Notes under the pieces: model-generated
What the model saw: the letters and a program-made list of their open reading frames with translations, nothing else
Told to the model about the DNA's origin: nothing
Databases searched by the model: none
Translations under genes and position numbers: made by a program
From: Acinetobacter bohemicus ANC 3994
GTDB lineage: Bacteria > Pseudomonadota > Gammaproteobacteria > Pseudomonadales > Moraxellaceae
DNA length: 64,000 nt
Reading direction: 5' to 3'
Assembly (NCBI RefSeq): GCF_000367925.1
Contig: NZ_KB849167.1
Span: forward strand, 104,001-168,000
In this document: positions 46,708 through 56,002 of the stretch, one piece after another
How positions within the stretch are numbered: position 1 is the stretch's first letter
Layout of the letters: every line of letters begins with the position of its first letter

Positions 46708-47016
46708 TTAAGGGCGAATTTCTTTCAATTCCCTTTGAATAAAACGTTGGATCATTTCTCGATATAAGTGTTCAACCAAATCTGGATCTGTTCCCAATGC
46801 AATGGCTTGGGTACGGACCTTGTTAATCACTTGCTCGACGCGCTCGGGTGATTGCACATCTTGCACGCTATTCTTAAAACGGACAGCTTGATCCACATAA
46901 AATTGACGTGTGGCAATGATTTCAATCAGTGCCGTATCAAGGACATCAATCTTTTCACGCGCTTGTTCTAAAGACTCACATTTTTCTTTCTTCATCGTTG
47001 CTATCATCATTTTCAC
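46708..47016 (-). CDS. chorismate mutase type II (AroQ/PchB-like) protein
   Basis: This is a 102-aa all-helical AroQ-fold protein. Key positions are REKIDVLDTALIEIIATR (active-site Arg residues), AVRFKN (Lys), SPERVEQVINKVRTQA and LVEHLYREMIQRFIQREL. It could convert chorismate to prephenate, or act as a PchB-like isochorismate lyase. The start overlaps the 3' end of the upstream gene by 41 bp if Met1 is used, or 20 bp if Met8 is. No aromatic-pathway gene is nearby, so the role is uncertain. Confidence 0.8.
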   Translation of the reverse strand: MKMMIATMKKEKCESLEQAREKIDVLDTALIEIIATRQFYVDQAVRFKNSVQDVQSPERVEQVINKVRTQAIALGTDPDLVEHLYREMIQRFIQRELKEIRP

Positions 47017-48286
47017 TTTTATATTGGTCTTCTAAAACATTACTAAAAATACTTTCAATCATCCAGACTCGATACAAACTATTAAAGACATAACTTTGAC
47101 CATCAATACGTAGTTCAAGTACCGGAAAATCAGGCTGTGATTTCATTTCACAGAGTATGTCATTTTCTTGCAGTTTGGCAGTAATATCTTCATGGGTTAA
47201 TTCATTAATCTCTAAATCACGCTTAAGCTGTTCAAAATGTGCTTTGAACGACATGTCCTGCCCTTTGGTCCATACCGCTTGTAAAATGCGATACATCGCC
47301 TCAACCCGTTGCTCTTCAGGCACACTATAAAACAGCCGTGCCATGTCACAGGTTGCAGACTGGGTAGGACGGCAAAATGGAGTAAAGGTCACTTCTGTAC
47401 GTTTGGAAAGACGCGTCGCCAGACTCCAATCAAATAAGTCACGTCCATGATAAGAAAGCGGATAGACATTCAGGTGAATATTATAATAATTGGCCAATTC
47501 TTCTTTAATATACGCCAACAATAGCCATGAAATCGGATCTTCCAGTGCAATATATAAATCCAATTCAGGGTCTAAGGCCTGAATTTCATTCAGTTCCTCG
47601 GCATCGCTAATCAGATGTTCACGCCAATCAATATGATTAATCAAAAAGATAGGATTTCCCGTTAATTGTTTTTGCTGTTTTAAACGGCGCACCAAGCGCA
47701 GTAAATCATCAACCGCATGATATTTACGATCACTCAATTCAAAATAACTGGCCAGTACAGCATCATCGTTAAAAATACGTTCTGGAAAATCTTGCGCTGG
47801 ATGATGTCGACTGGCCATGGCATATAAAGTGCGTAATTTTCCATACTGTTTTTGCCACAGTATGTGAAATACATCTTCCAGTAAATACAGGAAATCTTGT
47901 CCACGGAGTGGCGTGTTGCGAAGGATGGTTTCTGCTTGTTGGATGGCTTCAGTGGGCGGTTGTTCGGGGGTCTCATGAAAACTAAAACGGTGCTGTTTCG
48001 ATAAAATTTTCGCATCGTTTAAGCAGTAGTTTTGCCACTCCACCTGTGACATATCATTAGGAGGCTCTGCCTTTTGGCTGGAAATGATCACTTTTAAAGG
48101 TTTGAGTTCATCACTCAAAATTTCCTCAAGCTCAGGTAACTGCTGTACAGCCAAATAGCTATACACATCATCTAAACGCAAGTGAATAGTTAAACCGTGT
48201 TCCGTAGATAATACCACTTGACGCATCGGCTTTTGGTAAAACCAGCGCGATCGAAGTGGATCAAACCAACGGCGTAACAGTGACAT
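46976..48286 (-). CDS. double thioredoxin-fold (DsbA/HCCA-isomerase-like) protein, 436 aa
   Basis: I do not know a characterised homologue. Two halves look alike in layout and resemble the DsbA/2-hydroxychromene-2-carboxylate isomerase superfamily. The first starts LTIHLRLDDVYSYLAVQQLP (about residue 30). The second starts LDLYIALEDPISWLLLAYIK (about 225) and continues with VYPLSYHGRDLFDWSLATRL. Neither half has a CxxC active site, so a redox role is unlikely and a kappa-GST-like or structural role is possible. The C-terminal tail is acidic. It overlaps the chorismate mutase-like gene. Confidence 0.65.
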   Translation of the reverse strand: MSLLRRWFDPLRSRWFYQKPMRQVVLSTEHGLTIHLRLDDVYSYLAVQQLPELEEILSDELKPLKVIISSQKAEPPNDMSQVEWQNYCLNDAKILSKQHRFSFHETPEQPPTEAIQQAETILRNTPLRGQDFLYLLEDVFHILWQKQYGKLRTLYAMASRHHPAQDFPERIFNDDAVLASYFELSDRKYHAVDDLLRLVRRLKQQKQLTGNPIFLINHIDWREHLISDAEELNEIQALDPELDLYIALEDPISWLLLAYIKEELANYYNIHLNVYPLSYHGRDLFDWSLATRLSKRTEVTFTPFCRPTQSATCDMARLFYSVPEEQRVEAMYRILQAVWTKGQDMSFKAHFEQLKRDLEINELTHEDITAKLQENDILCEMKSQPDFPVLELRIDGQSYVFNSLYRVWMIESIFSNVLEDQYKSENDDSNDEERKM

Positions 48287-48303
48287 GAGATAAACCTCGA
48301 AAA

Positions 48304-48334
48304 AAAAACCCTTGTAGTGCTACAAGGGTTTATA
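48304..48334. terminator. terminator between ilvD (561 aa) and the 436-aa protein gene
   Basis: AACCCTTGTAG / CTACAAGGGTT with a short TG centre, preceded by a long A-run on the + strand (T-run on the - strand). It terminates the leftward ilvD transcript. Confidence 0.85.
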
Positions 48335-48357
48335 ACAATTTGTTAGAGAATGATCAA

Positions 48358-50043
48358 TTATACATCTAAATTTAGATCCGTAACTGCCCCTTTTTCCGCC
48401 CCTGTGGTCAATTTAGCAAACTTGGCTAAAGCACCATAGGTATAATTAGGTTTTGGTTTTACCCAAGCGGCTTTACGCGCGGCCATTTCCGCATCAGAAA
48501 TATGTAAAGTCATTTCACGGGTTTCGGCATTAATCGAAATTTTGTCACCATTTTTGACCAATCCAATCGGTCCACCTTCATAGGCTTCAGGCGTGACATG
48601 ACCAATCACAAAACCGTGACTGCCACCAGAGAAACGACCATCGGTCAGCAATGCCACAGATTTACCTAATCCTTTACCAATAATCGCCGAAGTTGGTTTC
48701 AGCATTTCTGGCATACCCGGCCCACCTTTAGGACCTTCACCGCGAATTACCACCACTTCGCCTTCTTGTACTTCACCATCCAAAATCCCACGCATAGCGC
48801 CAATTTCGCCTTCAAATACCCGTGCAGGACCTTCAAAATATAAACCTTCTTTACCAGTAATTTTAGCCACGGCACCTGTAGGGGATAAGTTGCCTTTCAA
48901 CACCACAAGGTGCGAGTCTTTTTTAATCGGGGCATCAAAAGGTAAAATAATCTGCTGACCTGCGGGATAATCTTCCACATCGGCCAAGTTTTCCGCCAAG
49001 GTTTTGCCCGTCACGGTTAAACATGAGCCATCAAGCATTCCTGCATCTAACATACGCTTCATTAACGGTTGAATGCCACCAATGGCAATCAGTTCAGACA
49101 TCAAATATTTGCCTGATGGGCGAACATCCGCCAGCACTGGAATATATTGACCAATACGGACAAAATCATCCAGTGTGAGTTCAACGCCTGCGGTATGTGC
49201 CATCGCAAGCATATGCAGCACCCCATTGGTCGAACCACCCAGCGCAATCAGCACTTTAATCGAGTTCTCAAATGCCGCTTTGGTCATAATGTCGCGCGGC
49301 TTGATATCCAGACGTAATAGGTTCATGACCGCCTCACCAGCACGCAGACAGTCGATTTTTTTCTCGTCGGAAACAGCTTCTTGCGCAGATGAACCCGGTA
49401 GGCTCATACCGAGTGCTTCAATCGCCGATGCCATCGAGTTCGCGGTATACATCCCGCCACAAGAACCCGGTCCCGGTAATGCCACCTCTTCAATTTGCTT
49501 GACTTGAATGGCGCTGATTTCACCTTTGGCATGCTGCCCAACCGCTTCAAACACAGAAATCATGTCGGTATGACCTGCGCCCGGTTTAATGGTTCCACCA
49601 TAAATAAACAGACCCGGACGGTTTAAACGCGCCAAGCCCATAATGCAGCCCGGCATGTTTTTGTCACAACCACCAATGGCAATCACCCCATCATAGGCCT
49701 GACAGCCCACCACGGCTTCAATCGAATCGGCAATAATTTCACGAGAAACCAACGAGTATTTCATCCCTTCGGTGCCGTTCGAGATCCCGTCAGAAATGGT
49801 AATGGTATTAAAGATAATGCCCTTACCGCCTGCGGCATTCACACCCTTTTCAGTTTCACGTGCCAAACCATCGATGTGCATATTACAGGGCGTGACATTG
49901 GCCCAAGTCGAGGCAATGCCAATAAAGGCACGCTGAAAATCTGCATCTTTAAAACCGGTAGCACGCATCATGGAACGTGCTGGGGCATTTTCTATGCCTT
50001 CATAAACAGGGGCTGAATGTTCGCGGATATTGTCTTTACTCAT
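48358..50043 (-). CDS. ilvD: dihydroxy-acid dehydratase, 561-aa form
   Basis: This IlvD/Edd family enzyme dehydrates dihydroxy-acids in valine, leucine and isoleucine synthesis. Cluster cysteines are in AIGGCDKNMPGC (about residue 122) and GPGSCGGMYTANSM (about 193). The Mg-binding C-terminal part has GRFSGGSHGFVIGHVTPEA. This is the shorter subfamily, probably with a [2Fe-2S] cluster. A longer paralogue lies directly upstream on the same strand, so one of the two may serve a sugar-acid or other route. Confidence 0.92.
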   Translation of the reverse strand: MSKDNIREHSAPVYEGIENAPARSMMRATGFKDADFQRAFIGIASTWANVTPCNMHIDGLARETEKGVNAAGGKGIIFNTITISDGISNGTEGMKYSLVSREIIADSIEAVVGCQAYDGVIAIGGCDKNMPGCIMGLARLNRPGLFIYGGTIKPGAGHTDMISVFEAVGQHAKGEISAIQVKQIEEVALPGPGSCGGMYTANSMASAIEALGMSLPGSSAQEAVSDEKKIDCLRAGEAVMNLLRLDIKPRDIMTKAAFENSIKVLIALGGSTNGVLHMLAMAHTAGVELTLDDFVRIGQYIPVLADVRPSGKYLMSELIAIGGIQPLMKRMLDAGMLDGSCLTVTGKTLAENLADVEDYPAGQQIILPFDAPIKKDSHLVVLKGNLSPTGAVAKITGKEGLYFEGPARVFEGEIGAMRGILDGEVQEGEVVVIRGEGPKGGPGMPEMLKPTSAIIGKGLGKSVALLTDGRFSGGSHGFVIGHVTPEAYEGGPIGLVKNGDKISINAETREMTLHISDAEMAARKAAWVKPKPNYTYGALAKFAKLTTGAEKGAVTDLNLDV

Positions 50044-50202
50044 GAAGCGCTCCGTGGCTTAGACTCATTCTGATTTAAATGAAGTCATGGCGAATTATTA
50101 TTCTTTTGATTGTATAGAAAGCAGCTAGTATGTAAACGTCTAACGCTGCTTCAGCAAATTTATCTTTTAAAGCCGTTGCACTGAAATTTAATCACATGAC
50201 CA

Positions 50203-50292
50203 AGCGACATGGATGTCGCTGTTGCCCTATGCAGCAAGGATGCTGCATTAGGGCAACAAAGCGTTTTGTTACTTTTGCGCTGTCAAAAGTAA
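50203..50292. repeat. block of tandem intergenic hairpins (REP-like element candidate)
   Basis: Three adjacent perfect or near-perfect hairpins fill 90 bp. AGCGACAT-GG-ATGTCGCT is at 50203-50220. GTTGCCCTATGCAGCA-AGGA-TGCTGCATTAGGGCAAC, with a single bulged A, is at 50221-50257. TTACTTTTG-CGCTGT-CAAAAGTAA is at 50269-50292, and a weaker AACAAA/TTTGTT sits between the last two. No ORF overlaps them. The pattern fits a dispersed structured repeat or MITE-like element. The rest of the 50044-50411 gap has no gene. Confidence 0.65.
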
Positions 50293-50363
50293 GGAAGTAT
50301 CTATGCATTACCATTTTTAAATCTCAAAGCAAAATGTGATCGTGACATTTTCTAGCAACATTA

Positions 50364-50396
50364 AAAAAGCACCCCATTTGGAGTGCTTTTTTCAAT
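50364..50396. terminator. terminator downstream of the long ilvD
   Basis: AAAAAAGCAC / GTGCTTTTTT with inner CC-ATTT-GG and one A bulge. It lies just beyond the stop codon of the leftward gene. Confidence 0.85.
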
Positions 50397-50411
50397 CGGT
50401 AAAACTACACA

Positions 50412-52241
50412 TTAGATGTCACGTACCGCACCTTTCGAAGCACTGGTGGTGTGCTTGGCATAGGCTCTCAATGCTTTAGACACTTTACGTGGACGTGCTT
50501 CAGCAGGCTGCCAACCTTTGGCTTCTTGCACTTCACGGCGCGCTGCCATGGTGGCTTCATCCACAGCAAGGTGAATGGTACGGTTTGGAATATCAATTTC
50601 GATACGGTCGCCATCTTCAACCAAACCAATTGCACCACCTTCAGCCGCTTCAGGCGAAACGTGACCAATAGAAAGACCTGATGAACCGCCAGAGAAACGA
50701 CCATCGGTGAGTAAAGCACAGTCTTTACCCAAACCTTTTGATTTTAAGTAACTGGTTGGATAGAGCATTTCTTGCATCCCCGGCCCACCGCGTGGCCCTT
50801 CATAACGAATGACAACCACGTCGCCTGCAACAATGTTGCCCGCTAAAATTGATTCTACCGCAGCATCTTGGCTTTCAAAAACCCGTGCTGTTCCATTAAA
50901 TTTAAGAATAGAATCATCTACCCCTGCTGTTTTCACAATACAACCATCGAGTGCGATGTTGCCGTAAAGTACCGCCAAACCACCATCTTGCGAGAAGGCA
51001 TTGGCTGCATTACGAATCACACCCGATTCACGGTTACCATCCAAAGTTTGGTAATAACGGTTTTGTGAAAATGCGGTTTGCGTTGGTACACCACCCGGTG
51101 CTGAACGGAAAAACTCATACACGTCTGCATCTTCAGTACGGATGATGTCCCATTTGTCCAAGGCATCTTTTAAGGTTTTTTCATGTACCGTTGGTACTGA
51201 GGTATCCAATAGACCTGCACGGTCTAATTCGCCCAAAATCGACATGATCCCGCCGGCACGATGCACGTCTTCCATATGCACGTCTTGTTTTGCCGGTGCA
51301 ACTTTACACAGCACAGGAACTTTACGCGAAAGACGATCAATATCGGTCATGGTAAAATCAACACCCGCTTCATGCGCAGCTGCCAATAAATGCAATACCG
51401 TATTGGTTGAACCGCCCATCGATACATCAAGGGTCATGGCATTTTCAAAAGCCGCTTTGGTGGCAATTGAACGCGGTAAAATGCTGTAGTCATCTTGTTC
51501 ATAATGACGTTTTGCCAGTTCTACAATCAACTGACCTGCACGTTCGAATAATTTTTGACGATTCGCATGGGTTGCTAAAGTTGAACCATTGCCCGGTAAA
51601 GATAAACCTAAAGCTTCGGTCAAGCAGTTCATTGAGTTAGCTGTAAACATGCCTGAACATGAACCACAAGTTGGACATGCAGAGCGTTCATACTCAGCCA
51701 CTTCTTCATCAGTAAAGCTGTCATCTGCGGCCACAATCATGGCATCAACCAAATCGATGGCTTTTTCATTGCCACGGATTTTAACTTTACCGGCTTCCAT
51801 TGGGCCGCCAGAAACAAAAACCACTGGAATATCGAGGCGCATCGCCGCCATCAACATGCCCGGAGTGATTTTGTCACAGTTGGAAATACAGACCATGGCA
51901 TCGGCACAATGCGCATTGACCATATATTCAACCGAGTCCGCAATCAAATCACGTGAAGGCAATGAATACAGCATGCCGTCATGCCCCATCGCAATACCAT
52001 CATCCACCGCAATGGTGTTGAATTCTTTGGCTACGCCACCTGAAGCTTCAATTTGTCTTGCGACCAGTTGACCTAAATCTTTCAGATGTACATGACCCGG
52101 AACAAATTGGGTAAAGGAGTTGACCACCGCAATAATCGGTTTACCAAAATCTTCATCTTTCATGCCTGTCGCGCGCCATAAGCCACGTGCGCCAGCCATA
52201 TTTCTTCCGTGTGTCGATGTTTTTGAACGATAGTCAGGCAT
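50412..52241 (-). CDS. ilvD: dihydroxy-acid dehydratase, 609-aa form
   Basis: This second IlvD/Edd-family enzyme is the size and type of E. coli IlvD. Cluster cysteines are in CISNCDKITPGM (about residue 123) and ACPTCGSCSGMFTANSM (about 195), with the C-terminal GRFSGGSSGLSIGHVSPEA. The frame opens at 52343, but the ATG at 52241 gives MPDYRSKTSTHGRNMAGARG, the standard IlvD N-terminus. It is likely the main branched-chain amino-acid enzyme, and the 561-aa copy downstream is a divergent paralogue, not a recent duplicate. Confidence 0.95.
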   Translation of the reverse strand: MPDYRSKTSTHGRNMAGARGLWRATGMKDEDFGKPIIAVVNSFTQFVPGHVHLKDLGQLVARQIEASGGVAKEFNTIAVDDGIAMGHDGMLYSLPSRDLIADSVEYMVNAHCADAMVCISNCDKITPGMLMAAMRLDIPVVFVSGGPMEAGKVKIRGNEKAIDLVDAMIVAADDSFTDEEVAEYERSACPTCGSCSGMFTANSMNCLTEALGLSLPGNGSTLATHANRQKLFERAGQLIVELAKRHYEQDDYSILPRSIATKAAFENAMTLDVSMGGSTNTVLHLLAAAHEAGVDFTMTDIDRLSRKVPVLCKVAPAKQDVHMEDVHRAGGIMSILGELDRAGLLDTSVPTVHEKTLKDALDKWDIIRTEDADVYEFFRSAPGGVPTQTAFSQNRYYQTLDGNRESGVIRNAANAFSQDGGLAVLYGNIALDGCIVKTAGVDDSILKFNGTARVFESQDAAVESILAGNIVAGDVVVIRYEGPRGGPGMQEMLYPTSYLKSKGLGKDCALLTDGRFSGGSSGLSIGHVSPEAAEGGAIGLVEDGDRIEIDIPNRTIHLAVDEATMAARREVQEAKGWQPAEARPRKVSKALRAYAKHTTSASKGAVRDI

Positions 52242-52643
52242 TGTGTATTTCCAACAAAGTTTGTGCTCGAAATGAATTCTACGATTCACTCTGGCTGAAT
52301 GATACTGATATATAACGCTAAAGCAGTCGAAATATAGACCCATCCTATAGCCTGTTTTTAGCCAAGTCCTATAGCGATGATGTCTTATGCGATAAATCTA
52401 GTGATATTTCGACAATTTATATCAAAAAAATAGCTACTAGAAACTAATATAACGCTATCACATCGATTTAAATACAAAACTTTCATGAATAATATTTAAA
52501 TTTTATATAAATTAAATTTATTAATAACAATTAAATCAAGCACGGCTATTAAGGTGTTCATGCTGATTAATTTCAGTTTTTTACAGTTCAAGAACGCGTT
52601 TTACAGCTATTTTTGATTCTGATCAAGATATGCATTTTCAGTT

Positions 52644-52652
52644 TGCTATAAT
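52644..52652 (+). promoter_or_regulatory. extended -10 promoter of fmt
   Basis: TGCTATAAT is a perfect extended -10, which would start transcription about 52659, only 12-27 bp before the fmt start codon. No clear -35 is present, as expected for extended -10 promoters. The rest of the 52242-52643 gap is AT-rich and gene-free. Confidence 0.6.
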
Positions 52653-52685
52653 AAGAAAACATTTTACGAATTGAGCCAAATAAAG

Positions 52686-53645
52686 TTGAAAATCATCTTT
52701 GCGGGTACTCCTGAATTTGCAGCAGTCGCTTTAGACGCACTTCTCAAAACAGAACATGAAATTGTCGCTGTTTATACCCAACCTGACCGCAAAGCAGGTC
52801 GTGGGCAAAAATTAACGGCATCGGCAGTGAAACAATTGGCTTTAGCCCACAACATTCCGGTTTATCAGCCGCTGCATTTTAAATCCTCTACTGAAGAAGG
52901 CTTAGCAGCACAAGCTGAACTCAAAGCCTTAAATGCGGATGTGATGGTGGTGGCTGCTTATGGCTTAATCTTGCCGCAAGTGGTTTTAGACACGCCGAAA
53001 TATGGCTGTCTCAATATTCATGGTTCACTGCTTCCACGCTGGCGTGGTGCAGCACCCATTCAGCGTGCCATTGCTACAGGTGATCGCGAAACGGGTGTGA
53101 CCATCATGAAAATGGCGGCAGGCTTAGACACAGGCGATATGATGTATAAAACCTTGTGTCCGATTGAAGCCACCGATACTTCTGCCAGCCTACATGACAA
53201 ATTGGCCATTCAAGGTGCAACCGCCATTGTGGCGGTGTTAGAATCGACAGAAAAATTACAACACTATTTAGCAACACGTGAAGTGCAAGACGAAGCACTC
53301 ACAGTCTATGCGCATAAATTATCCAAAGCTGAAGCACAAATTGATTGGTCTTTAGACGCCGTACAGATTGACCGTAATATCCGTGCTTTTAATCCTTGGC
53401 CTGTGGCATTTATCGCACTGGATGAGCAAAATAACTTAAGAGTCTGGAATTCGGTCTTATCGCATGAAACCACGGAAAATGCCCAAGTCGGTGAAATTAT
53501 TGCCATTGATAAACACGGTGTACATGTGGCCTGTGCAAATCATACAGTCATCACGCTAACTGCTTTACAATGGCCGGGTGGTAAACCGCTTAATGCCGTA
53601 CAAATTTTACAAACCCAAAAACTGAATATTGGACAAATTTTATAA
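52686..53645 (+). CDS. fmt: methionyl-tRNA formyltransferase
   Basis: Fmt is a 319-aa enzyme that formylates initiator Met-tRNA. The N-terminus KIIFAGTPEFAAVAL and the catalytic region LNIHGSLLPRWRGAAPIQRA (about residue 106, with catalytic Asn and His) are diagnostic. The C-terminal tRNA-binding domain follows. No ATG is present. TTG at 52686 yields the family start MKIIFAGTPEF, and TTG at 52671 would add five residues. The stop overlaps the rsmB ATG (TAATG). Confidence 0.94.
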   Translation: MKIIFAGTPEFAAVALDALLKTEHEIVAVYTQPDRKAGRGQKLTASAVKQLALAHNIPVYQPLHFKSSTEEGLAAQAELKALNADVMVVAAYGLILPQVVLDTPKYGCLNIHGSLLPRWRGAAPIQRAIATGDRETGVTIMKMAAGLDTGDMMYKTLCPIEATDTSASLHDKLAIQGATAIVAVLESTEKLQHYLATREVQDEALTVYAHKLSKAEAQIDWSLDAVQIDRNIRAFNPWPVAFIALDEQNNLRVWNSVLSHETTENAQVGEIIAIDKHGVHVACANHTVITLTALQWPGGKPLNAVQILQTQKLNIGQIL

Positions 53646-54952
53646 TGAGACAATCTCCCCATGCCTCTGGTAAGACTTTAAACTTACGTGCTCAGGTTGT
53701 TAAAACGTTATTGGCTGTCCAAAATGGTCAATCACTGGCATCGGTGCTTCAGCAACACATGGCGATTGTGTCTGACAAAGACCGTGCCTTGTACCATGAA
53801 TTAGTTCTTGGCTGTTTACGCCAATGGCATGCGCTCAAACAAGTGACTTTACCGTTGTTGACTAAACCACTGGAAAACCAAGTCGTTGAAACCTGTTTAT
53901 ACGTTGGCTTATACCAATTGCTGTGTACCCGCGTTGCAGCCCATGCCGCTATTTCTGAAACGGTAGAAGCAGCCAAACAACTGGGTATGGAAAGCTTAAG
54001 TGGTGTAGTCAATGCCATTTTGCGCCGCGCAACACGTGAAACAGAACAGTTCTACGATGTTCTAGAACAAGCATCGAATTTGCCAAGCTGGTTAGCAAAA
54101 CGTTTGAAAAAAGACTGGGGCGAGCAACTGGCTGAAATCAGCTACGAGCTGAAACAAGTTGCACCCTTAACCTTGCGCGTCAACACCTTACAAGTCAGCC
54201 GTGACGAATATCTTGAAATTTTAGAAGATGAAGGCATTGAAGCACACGCGTGTGAACTTTCGAATGTCGGTATTGTGCTAGATGAAAGTCTTCATGTCCC
54301 AAGCCTTCCCGGTTTTGAAGCGGGTGGTTTTTCAGTACAAGATGAACATGCGCAACTCTGTGCAACCTTGTTACCCGACTTGAATGGCAAATTCGTGATT
54401 GATGCCTGTGCAGCACCCGGCGGTAAAACCGCACATATTTTAGAGAAATATCAGCCGAAAAAACTGATCGCGCTCGACCAAGATGAAAAACGTTTAAAAC
54501 GTGTGTCTGAAAACTTAGAACGTTTGGCTTTAAGCGAAAAGCATGTTGAAATTATCACTGCCGATGCTGTGAAATGGACGTCGCCTGAACTTGCGGATTG
54601 TATCGTTCTGGATGCACCTTGTTCAGCGATTGGTGTGATCCGTCGCCATCCCGATATTCGCTTACTGCGTCAATCTGGCGACATTGCCAAAACGGTACAG
54701 CTGCAAAAGCAAATTCTTGAAAATATGTGGCAACAACTCAAAGTGGGCGGCACATTGCTGTATATCACCTGCTCCATTTTAAAAGCAGAAAATGAACAGC
54801 AAATGGTCGACTTCTTTGCCCAACATGCCGATGCGAAAGAAATTAAAATTGATGCCGATTGGGGCATTGAGCAGATTCATGGTCGCCAATTACTACCACA
54901 GGTAGGGCGTGGCGATGGTTTCTTCTATTGCCGTATTCAAAAAACTGCATAA
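53645..54952 (+). CDS. rsmB: 16S rRNA (cytosine-967-C5)-methyltransferase
   Basis: RsmB (Sun/Fmu) is a 435-aa methyltransferase. The N-terminal NusB-like domain covers residues 10-140. The SAM-binding domain shows VIDACAAPGGKTAHILE (about residue 250), ALDQDEKRLKRV, and the catalytic-Cys motifs LDAPCSAIGVIRRHPDIR and YITCSILKAENEQQ. It is coupled to fmt by a one-base overlap, the conserved fmt-rsmB arrangement. Confidence 0.96.
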   Translation: MRQSPHASGKTLNLRAQVVKTLLAVQNGQSLASVLQQHMAIVSDKDRALYHELVLGCLRQWHALKQVTLPLLTKPLENQVVETCLYVGLYQLLCTRVAAHAAISETVEAAKQLGMESLSGVVNAILRRATRETEQFYDVLEQASNLPSWLAKRLKKDWGEQLAEISYELKQVAPLTLRVNTLQVSRDEYLEILEDEGIEAHACELSNVGIVLDESLHVPSLPGFEAGGFSVQDEHAQLCATLLPDLNGKFVIDACAAPGGKTAHILEKYQPKKLIALDQDEKRLKRVSENLERLALSEKHVEIITADAVKWTSPELADCIVLDAPCSAIGVIRRHPDIRLLRQSGDIAKTVQLQKQILENMWQQLKVGGTLLYITCSILKAENEQQMVDFFAQHADAKEIKIDADWGIEQIHGRQLLPQVGRGDGFFYCRIQKTA

Positions 54953-55002
54953 GCCTTAAAGATAGTGTGCCATTCTGAAATAGAGTGAGCATATGTGCAT
55001 GG

Positions 55003-55034
55003 AAACCGAGTTAAGCCATTAACTCGGTTTTTTC
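55003..55034 (+). terminator. rho-independent terminator after rsmB
   Basis: AAACCGAGTTAA / TTAACTCGGTTT with loop GCCA, followed by T-rich sequence. Confidence 0.92.
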
Positions 55035-55149
55035 TTTTTTATAACTTTTGGCTGATCTTAATTAAGGTTGACACTAAGTTTTCAATTTAGTAGCGCAAAA
55101 TTATAAATACTTGATAGATGATTAAAAAAGAATTGATCTGAGCAAGCGA

Positions 55150-55959
55150 TTAACTGACAAATTTAAACAGTACCAGACTGATGGCCAAAGATGCCATGCC
55201 AATCACCAACCCGTAAACTGTTTCATGACCTTGGGCATAACGCTTTGCTGTGGGCAATAATTCATCCAATGCTAAAAACACCATCACCCCACCAATCACG
55301 CCAAATACCGCACCATAAACACTAAAACTCATAAAAGGTGCCAAAATAAAGTAACCCAATGCGGCACCAAAAGGTTCAGCTAAAGCAGAAACAAAACTCG
55401 CAGCTAAAGCTAAATCTTTACGTCCTGTGGCCATATATACAGGCAAGGCTATCGCAACACCTTCGGGAATATTATGAATAGCAATTGCTACAGCTAAGGG
55501 TGCACCTAAAGTGGGGCTTTCTAAAGTGGCAAAAAATGTGGCCAAACCTTCGGGTAAGTTATGTGCAGTAATCGCAAATAAAGTCAGTAAAGCCGTGCGC
55601 ATTAATTGTTGTTGTTCTAAAGCGACAGTATTGTTTTGTTCAATGGTTTGGTGCGGATTTGGAATAAAACGATCCAATAACACCACCAAAATCACGCCCA
55701 ATAAAAAGGAAAACGTACCAAAAGCAAAACCCCATTTAGGCTCAAAAGCTTGGCTAAAAGAAGCAATCGATTTATTTAAAATTTCAGTCAGTGCAACATA
55801 GACCATGGCCCCAGCAGAAAAAGCCAAGCCGAAGGATAAAAAACGATAGCTCGGTTGCTTAAAAAACAAAACCAATGCACCACCAATCACGGTGGCCAAT
55901 CCAGCAAGCAACGTCACTGCAAATGCGATTAAAACTTGATGAGGCAAAATGGTGTGCAT
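55150..55959 (-). CDS. zupT: ZIP family metal transporter (ZupT-like)
   Basis: This is a 269-aa divalent-metal importer. ZIP signatures are HNLPEGLATFFATLES (helix 4, about residue 136) and HNIPEGVAIALPVYM (helix 5, about 163), both carrying metal-ligand His and Glu. Eight hydrophobic segments are present. The frame opens at 55998 (three Met in a row), but GGAG at 55967-55970 is spaced 7 bp from the ATG at 55959, so I prefer that start. A Fur-box-like site lies just upstream, which suggests iron-responsive control. ZupT proteins carry Zn, Fe, Mn and Co. Confidence 0.88.
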   Translation of the reverse strand: MHTILPHQVLIAFAVTLLAGLATVIGGALVLFFKQPSYRFLSFGLAFSAGAMVYVALTEILNKSIASFSQAFEPKWGFAFGTFSFLLGVILVVLLDRFIPNPHQTIEQNNTVALEQQQLMRTALLTLFAITAHNLPEGLATFFATLESPTLGAPLAVAIAIHNIPEGVAIALPVYMATGRKDLALAASFVSALAEPFGAALGYFILAPFMSFSVYGAVFGVIGGVMVFLALDELLPTAKRYAQGHETVYGLVIGMASLAISLVLFKFVS

Positions 55960-56002
55960 CGCCATGCTCCATTTTAGAAACAAGAAAGCCATCATCATAA
56001 AT

